Assembly (NCBI RefSeq): GCF_030232885.1
Contig: NZ_JASPGD010000005.1
Location: 62,001-126,000, forward strand
Reading direction: 5' to 3'
Origin: Corynebacterium sp. MSK297
Lineage (GTDB): Bacteria; Actinomycetota; Actinomycetes; Mycobacteriales; Mycobacteriaceae
Length of the DNA: 64,000 nucleotides
The notes beneath the pieces are model-generated. The model did not search any database. It worked only from the letters and a program-made list of their open reading frames with translations, and was not told where the DNA came from. Made by a program: the position numbers and the translations under genes. Shown one piece after another: positions 59,183-64,000 of this stretch. Positions within the stretch are counted from its first letter, which is position 1. Each line of letters starts with the position of its first letter.

Positions 59183-60277
59183 TTAATCTTGGGGCGCGTC
59201 CTTGAGCTGCTGGGCATCATCTTCCAGTGAGCCGAGGATGCGCTCCATTTTTTCTTGCTGTTTTGTCGACCGGTGCTCTAGGTGTGGGGTTTGTTCGGCT
59301 AACCGAGTGTTATCGGTGGGATCATTATCCAAGATGCCTTCACGGATTTGGCGGGTGCGTTCGACCTCAGCATCAATGACGACGCCGAAGACCAGGCTGG
59401 TATTGGCGATCCAGCAGCCAAAGAAAAACGTCACGATTGAGCCTAGCGCACCATAAGAATTCAGCGACGATAGGTGCACAAAATACACGTATAAGCCGCC
59501 GCCGGTGAGGAAGATCAGTACCAGGGCGACGAATGCCCCAAGCGTGAAGATCCGCCACTTGGACCGGTACGGGCGCACGTTCGGTGCATAGTAATACAGC
59601 ACGGAAATAAGGCCCGCGGCCATGATCACGATGACTGGCCAGCGCAGCCACGCCCAAATGGGCAAGATGGCGGTGGTGAGAAATTCAATTTCTTCATAGA
59701 TGCCCAGTGGCCCTGCGATGGGTTGGATCAGCGTTTCCACGACGGTGACATTGACGACGAGTGCCAAGAAGATCAGGCACACGCCCAAAATCATGGCTAC
59801 GGATAACAACGCCATGGATGACCAGACGTGTAGGAGCGGCCGACCGTCGATATCGCCGTACACGCGGGTGGAAAACCTGGCGAAGGCGCGCACGTAGGCG
59901 GATGAGGAGATTGCGGCTAAGACTACACCGGCGAGCAGGCCGAGCAGGTTTGTCGACGTGCTGGATAAAACAGTGTCGACGGTGTTGAGCACGGTTTCGG
60001 TGTGGTTGACCGGCAAAATTCCGCCCAGGAAATCCCACAACAGGTTTTCCAGGAGCTCGCGGTTATTCGCCATGATGAGCACACCGATGCCATAAAAAAC
60101 CAGCAACGTCGGCGCCAGTGCCAGCAGTGTGAAATAGGTGAGCCCTGCGCCCATGTCTGGGATTTGCAGCCGGAGTGATTGCACCACGATGCGGCGGATC
60201 GTATACCACCAGCCGAGCCGGGTCAGTTGCGGCCGTGGCGGGGGAGTGACGGGTTCTGCGCGGTGGGCGCCGGCCAT
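59183..60277 (-). CDS. YihY/BrkB-family membrane protein
   Basis: 364 residues from ATG 60277. About six membrane helices, with 'DMGAGLTYFTLLALAPTLLVFYGIGV' and 'YGALGSIVTFFFGCWIANTSLVFG' typical of YihY (UPF0761). The C-terminal 60 residues are charged and cytoplasmic. Molecular role is not established. Convergent with metE and divergent from ppiA. Confidence 0.9.
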   Translation of the reverse strand: MAGAHRAEPVTPPPRPQLTRLGWWYTIRRIVVQSLRLQIPDMGAGLTYFTLLALAPTLLVFYGIGVLIMANNRELLENLLWDFLGGILPVNHTETVLNTVDTVLSSTSTNLLGLLAGVVLAAISSSAYVRAFARFSTRVYGDIDGRPLLHVWSSMALLSVAMILGVCLIFLALVVNVTVVETLIQPIAGPLGIYEEIEFLTTAILPIWAWLRWPVIVIMAAGLISVLYYYAPNVRPYRSKWRIFTLGAFVALVLIFLTGGGLYVYFVHLSSLNSYGALGSIVTFFFGCWIANTSLVFGVVIDAEVERTRQIREGILDNDPTDNTRLAEQTPHLEHRSTKQQEKMERILGSLEDDAQQLKDAPQD

Positions 60278-60449
60278 GGTGGTAGCGTCCTTACGATGTT
60301 GGGGGCTGAGGGGACCACCGTAGTGTACTGAAAAGCTCGTGTGATTGGTGGCAGCGGGGCGGGAAAGGAAATGAGCTCTGGGGCAGGAAACCCGAAGGAG
60401 AGCCGCCGGTGCGACCAGCCAGGCCGTGGTCTCGTCTATAGTGGTGGGC

Positions 60450-60980
60450 ATGAGTAAATCCACTGCCAAGGCAACTTTGCACACTAATCATGGCGATATC
60501 GTGATTGAGCTGTTCGGCAATCACGCACCAGTGACCGTCGAAAACTTCGTCGGCCTGGCCAAAGGAACCCAGGAATACTCCACCCAGAACGCACAGGGTG
60601 GCCAAGAAGGTCCGTTCTACGACGGCGCCATCTTCCACCGCATCATCGACGGATTCATGATCCAGGGCGGCGACCCAACCGGCACCGGCCGTGGTGGCCC
60701 GGGCTACCAGTTCCGTGATGAATTCCACCCAGAGCTTTCTTTCGACCGTCCATACCTGCTGGCCATGGCGAATGCTGGCCCGGGCACCAACGGTTCGCAG
60801 TTTTTCATCACCGTCGGCAAGACCCCACACCTGACCGGTGCGCACACCATCTTTGGTGAGGTCACCGATAAGGATTCGCAGAAGGTTGTCGACAAGATCG
60901 CTCAGGTTTCTACTGACCGCATGGATCGTCCGCATGACGACGTCGTGATCGAGTCCGTGGAAATTTCCGAGGGAGCATAA
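60450..60980 (+). CDS. ppiA: Cyclophilin-type peptidyl-prolyl isomerase
   Basis: 176 residues. Cyclophilin core with 'FHRIIDGFMIQGGDP', 'LLAMANAGPGTNGSQFFIT' and 'PHLTGAHTIFGEV', which carry the catalytic Arg, Gln and His residues. No signal peptide, so cytosolic. Position near crgA and the origin is usual in actinobacteria. Confidence 0.96.
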   Translation: MSKSTAKATLHTNHGDIVIELFGNHAPVTVENFVGLAKGTQEYSTQNAQGGQEGPFYDGAIFHRIIDGFMIQGGDPTGTGRGGPGYQFRDEFHPELSFDRPYLLAMANAGPGTNGSQFFITVGKTPHLTGAHTIFGEVTDKDSQKVVDKIAQVSTDRMDRPHDDVVIESVEISEGA

Positions 60981-61030
60981 GCTTGCATAAGCTCTAGCTT
61001 TCGCTGCTTTTTATTGCTTGTACTTCGTTA

Positions 61031-61070
61031 CCCGGAGTTGGCACACACAGTGTGTCGGCTCCGGGTTTTT
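61031..61070 (+). terminator. Terminator of ppiA
   Basis: CCCGGAG (61031-61037) pairs with CTCCGGG (61059-61065), with an inner CACACA/TGTGTG stem, followed by TTTTT. Confidence 0.8.
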
Positions 61071-61124
61071 CTGTGCGGTTTTACCTCGCTCTGGCACCGC
61101 ACCGTGGCTTATGAACAGTATTCA

Positions 61125-61460
61125 CCGCTTATTCACTGTTTATTCACGGAGTTATCCACCGAAATGTACTGTGGACAAACCTTGGCAAGTTATCCACAAG
61201 ACTTGTGGATAATGTGGAAAACCATGATTGTAATTTCGAACCTCAAGTTTCACTTGAATGTTATTTATGCAGCTGAAGACGCAGATTTCCAGATTTTGTT
61301 CCGCGGTTTTGTTCACAGCCGGTGAAATTACCGCGTGTGGTTTGTTCACAATCCACGTTGTTCACAAATTAGTCCACAGCTTGTGGATAACTTTGTCGGC
61401 AACTTGTGATTTCACAACAGAAAAATCCCCATGGTTATCCACAACAATTCACACACTGTG
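61125..61460. other. Cluster of DnaA boxes far from oriC
   Basis: Perfect TTATCCACA or its complement occurs at 61190-61198, 61204-61212, 61382-61390 and 61435-61443; TTGTCCACA (complement) at 61170-61178; TTGTTCACA at 61309-61317, 61342-61350 and 61358-61366. More near-matches (TTATTCAC, TGTGGACAC) lie between. No ORF here is credible. A GGGATTAC micro-repeat follows (about 61470-61490). It could titrate DnaA or serve as a regulatory site. Confidence 0.85.
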
Positions 61461-61591
61461 GACACCATGGGGATTACGGGATTACGGGGATTATGGAAAT
61501 CCGGGGACGGTACTCCGGGAAAGTACGGGCGCTGCTTTCTGGGCGTAATTAAACTGGCTGGTCGGCTGATTCTGCGGACGAACTGGGTCGA

Positions 61592-62749
61592 CTAAGCTAG
61601 GTCATTTGTTTGCGCGCAGCCAATAGAAAACTCCTCGTTACGCTCCGGGTTTTCTGGGTAGTCGAGCACCATACGGGAGTAAATGCGGGCGTTATAACCA
61701 CATTCTTCGCGCTTATCCAGCGTCAGCCGAACCGGGAAAGTGTCGAATTCACCGTCGGCGCACAGCGGATCGCAATCATTGATCCACGCGGTGCCGGTGG
61801 CAGTTGCGATATCAGCGCCCCAGTTCTCCCACTCGAGATCTTCCACATAGTAGTTGTTGTCCGCGCACGCAGTGGAAATCATTTCTGGGCCTTCCAACCC
61901 GGTGACGTGGACACAATCCACAATCGCGGTAGCAGCAACTTCCGTAGTGATCTCCGGCCCCACCAAACCGTGTACGCGTACTAACTGACCGGTTGCCGGA
62001 ATTACCGAAAAACTCAGCTGATCCACATCACGGATCACGGTCACGATTTCATCGTCGCCGCCGGTCGCAGATTGTTCCACACCAGCCAAGTCATTTCCGT
62101 CGAGCGAGGCCATCAGCTCATACAATGCTTTTTGTTGGGCACTCGAAAGCGCCGGGTGCAACAGCAGCTTCAGCACACCACGTGCGGTGGAATCATCCAC
62201 AGAATCTGCGAGCGCCCGCAGGCTGTCGGCATCCGAGCCAGTTGCCTGCAGCTGCACTGGATCCACGGCCAAGTCCCGGTCTGCGTTCTGCAATTCGGCG
62301 GGGGCACTATTGCTCTGCGTCGTGGTGGTACGCACTTGCCCATCGCCGGAGATTTCGTACGCGGTAGAGACGAATTCCTCGCCCAAGCGGTCGGTGCGTT
62401 CCAGGTATTCCTGCGCGGTGACGGCAATATCAGTGGCATCGGCGGCGTGGAGGGAGGATTCTCCAGCGGTGTGCAAGAATTCTTCTGCCGTGGCCGTGGT
62501 TTCTTGGCCGTTGAACAGGCTCGGCAGCAGGCCGGTAGCCAGTGCGATCGCGCTGACGGCAGCGGCAGCACCCAGCACCCAGCGCCCGCGGTTGCTACGG
62601 CCAGCTCTAGCGCTAGAGCCAGAGCCGTCGCCCAGAATCGCCTGCAGGTGCTTTTCGCTGCGGCGTCGTTCCAGCTCGGTCAGCTCGGGGTTGCGTACCG
62701 GGTTGGCGTCGGCAAGTTGCCGGGTGAGCTCATCATCAAAGTGTGTCAT
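61592..62749 (-). CDS. Membrane-anchored sigma-factor partner (CU044_5270-like)
   Basis: 385 residues. A cytoplasmic N-terminal 55 residues ('LTRQLADANPVRNPELTELE') precede one membrane helix (about 57-76). A large extracytoplasmic domain with several Cys residues follows. The start overlaps the stop of the ECF sigma gene by one base. This layout fits an anti-sigma-like regulator, but no ZAS zinc motif is visible, so the role is inferred from coupling. Confidence 0.8.
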   Translation of the reverse strand: MTHFDDELTRQLADANPVRNPELTELERRRSEKHLQAILGDGSGSSARAGRSNRGRWVLGAAAAVSAIALATGLLPSLFNGQETTATAEEFLHTAGESSLHAADATDIAVTAQEYLERTDRLGEEFVSTAYEISGDGQVRTTTTQSNSAPAELQNADRDLAVDPVQLQATGSDADSLRALADSVDDSTARGVLKLLLHPALSSAQQKALYELMASLDGNDLAGVEQSATGGDDEIVTVIRDVDQLSFSVIPATGQLVRVHGLVGPEITTEVAATAIVDCVHVTGLEGPEMISTACADNNYYVEDLEWENWGADIATATGTAWINDCDPLCADGEFDTFPVRLTLDKREECGYNARIYSRMVLDYPENPERNEEFSIGCAQTNDLA

Positions 62750-63273
62750 TATGGCCGACCTAAATTTTCTGGTTCCAACGCTTCTTTGAGTCTGGTGCGT
62801 GCACGGTGCAGTTTCACGCGTGCATTATTTTCGGTGATGCCTAAACTGGCAGCGATATCCGGGATACTCAACTGCTCCCACGCGTGCAGGGTGATGATGT
62901 CGCGATCCGCAAACGGCAGTGTGTTCAATGCGCGGTTGATATCGAGCGATAAATCCGCGACTTGGCTGAAGTCGTCGGCAGCAATCTGATCAAGTTCTGC
63001 TTCTTCTTCCACGTGATCCTGGCGGGAGGATTTTCCGCGGTAATATTCCTTGACCACATTGCCGGCGATGCCATACAGCCACGGCAAGGGGCGCTGCGGG
63101 TCTTTCAGTGATGAAAAATTCGCCCATGCGCGCCCGAACACATCCGCGCAGTATTCCTCTGCGGACTCAGCCGCTACGCGCCGGCGAAGATAAGCCAAAA
63201 TCTGCGGGTAATGCTCCCGGTAGATCGTGGTGAAAGCCGCCTGATCGTGCGGCGACCTCAAATCACTGGTCAC
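62749..63273 (-). CDS. ECF RNA polymerase sigma factor
   Basis: 174 residues. Region 2: 'IYREHYPQILAYLRRRVAAES' and 'AEEYCADVFGRAWANFSSLKDP'. Region 4: 'LNTLPFADRDIITLHAWEQLSIPDIAASLGITENNARVKLHRAR'. Unlike the SigM product at the other end of the window, it is paired with a downstream membrane protein gene. Subclass not assigned. Confidence 0.92.
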   Translation of the reverse strand: MTSDLRSPHDQAAFTTIYREHYPQILAYLRRRVAAESAEEYCADVFGRAWANFSSLKDPQRPLPWLYGIAGNVVKEYYRGKSSRQDHVEEEAELDQIAADDFSQVADLSLDINRALNTLPFADRDIITLHAWEQLSIPDIAASLGITENNARVKLHRARTRLKEALEPENLGRP

Positions 63274-63363
63274 AAATAAGTCCTACTGCGCGGGTGATTA
63301 TGCGGGTGGTTTTTGGATGATCTGTGGTGGATCCGCCGGGTGGGATTCCGGAAGATCCGTTGC

Positions 63364-63747
63364 CTAGTTAATGGCAACCGTATCAGCCACGCCCGACGAG
63401 CAGGTGATGGTGGCGGTGGCGCCGTCGTCAGTGAAATCAGCCGGCAGGGTGATATAGCCGATCAGCTTGCCGACGTCTGCGCCTGGAGACATGGTGGTGG
63501 CCTCGCCGAAACTGGTGTTCAGATCGGCGCGGACGTCCTGGCCTGGGCAGGTGGCTGCGATCAGAAGCTCTTCGCCCGGCTGCACAATGCCGTCGACGGT
63601 GACATCCAAGTTTTCGTTTTCGCCGGTGACCTCAAAAGCATTTTCGCTGAATGGCTCCTGAGCGGAGGTGGCCAGTGCAATGCCGCCACCGGCAATAGCT
63701 ATGGTTCCGATGATTCCGGCGGTGATAGCAGTGCCACGAGTTTTCAT
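63364..63747 (-). CDS. Small secreted protein of unknown function
   Basis: 127 residues from ATG 63747, with AAGGAG upstream. Signal peptide 'TAITAGIIGTIAIAGGGIALATSA' is followed by a beta-rich domain with two Cys residues ('AATCPGQ' and 'ITCSSGV') likely forming a disulfide. It lies 90 bp upstream of the ECF sigma gene on the same strand and may belong to its regulon. Not recognised. Confidence 0.75.
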   Translation of the reverse strand: MKTRGTAITAGIIGTIAIAGGGIALATSAQEPFSENAFEVTGENENLDVTVDGIVQPGEELLIAATCPGQDVRADLNTSFGEATTMSPGADVGKLIGYITLPADFTDDGATATITCSSGVADTVAIN

Positions 63748-63893
63748 GTTGTTTCTCCTTAACTCACGGGCGGGAAGTGCTGACGTCTTGTTTGTGTCGC
63801 TACACCCGGAGTTATTACACGCGGAGAGAAAGAGTTTTGCTGGCATTGTTTGCACTGGTAGCAAAGGTGTGGTGGCGAGCGTGGTGCGTGCGG

Positions 63894-64000
63894 CTAGCGC
63901 CATCCCATCGTCATCAACAAACCAATGATGAACAAGCCGAAACCAATGCCGTAGTTCCAGGCCTGCAAATCCCGCATGAACGGAATCGACGGGCCAGCCA
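63894..64000 (-). CDS. crgA: Cell division protein CrgA (3' end only)
   Basis: The minus frame ends '[19 protein letters not shown]' then 'GLLMTMGWR' and TAG (complement at 63894-63896). This is the second membrane helix and C-terminus of CrgA, a small septation protein of actinobacteria. The 5' part lies beyond the window. Confidence 0.88.
   Translation of the reverse strand, partial: AGPSIPFMRDLQAWNYGIGFGLFIIGLLMTMGWR

Overview
The window is chromosomal DNA of a Corynebacterium species around the replication origin. The order mviN-type gene, sigM, trxB, trxA, cwlM / parB, parA, rsmG, yidC, yidD, rnpA, rpmH / dnaA, dnaN, recF, dciA-like gene, gyrB, gyrA is the classic actinobacterial oriC neighbourhood. 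The absence of jag between yidC and rsmG, a PimB'-type mannosyltransferase and a CrgA fragment also fit Corynebacterium. I cannot name the species.

Layout. (1) 1-21.98 kb: core genes. Divergent operons flank the origin, whose DnaA boxes lie both upstream of dnaA (about 9.2-9.6 kb) and between dnaA and dnaN (11.6-12.35 kb). A pdxS gene without pdxT sits between gyrB and gyrA. gyrA is followed by a DUF3566 membrane protein and tRNA-Ile and tRNA-Ala genes. (2) 22.06 to about 51.2 kb: a mosaic accessory island that starts just behind tRNA-Ala and is visibly more GC-rich over its metal genes. It is built from whole and broken insertion sequences (IS1249/IS256 type, ISL3, IS6/IS1628 type, IS3), the macrolide-lincosamide-streptogramin B resistance gene erm(X) with its leader peptide, cadmium/heavy-metal modules (cadD, three CmtR-type ArsR repressors, a CtpG-like P-type ATPase, a frameshifted CDF transporter), a VKOR-DsbA disulfide pair, a serine resolvase, and a large copper module. 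The copper module contains a CopD-CtaG protein, CopC, SURF1, a multicopper oxidase, CueP, the two-component system CopRS, a CopZ-like protein, a CopB ATPase and YdhK. (3) 51.2-64 kb: back to core-like sequence. A perfect parS site lies at the island edge, followed by a DUF4143 ATPase preceded by four 23-bp tandem repeats, pimB', a lysine/alanine-rich membrane-anchored protein, metF-metE with McbR-like operators, a YihY/BrkB membrane protein, ppiA, a dense DnaA-box cluster about 50 kb from oriC, an ECF sigma / membrane-anchored partner pair, and the end of crgA.

How the parts work together. The left part couples initiation (DnaA, DnaN, RecF, DciA-like), segregation (ParAB with parS), topology (GyrAB) and thiol stress (SigM, TrxB, TrxA). 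The island gives resistance to MLS antibiotics, Cd/Pb/Zn and copper. Its copper genes appear to be under two controls: a CopR tandem-repeat box in front of copRS and a CsoR-type palindrome in front of copZ-like/copB/ydhK. The Cd modules appear autoregulated through a palindrome overlapping the cmtR start codon. Repeated fragments of the same genes (three cadD 3' ends, two IS1628-type copies, three IS3 ends, two IS1249-type elements) show that the island was assembled by repeated IS-mediated insertion and deletion.
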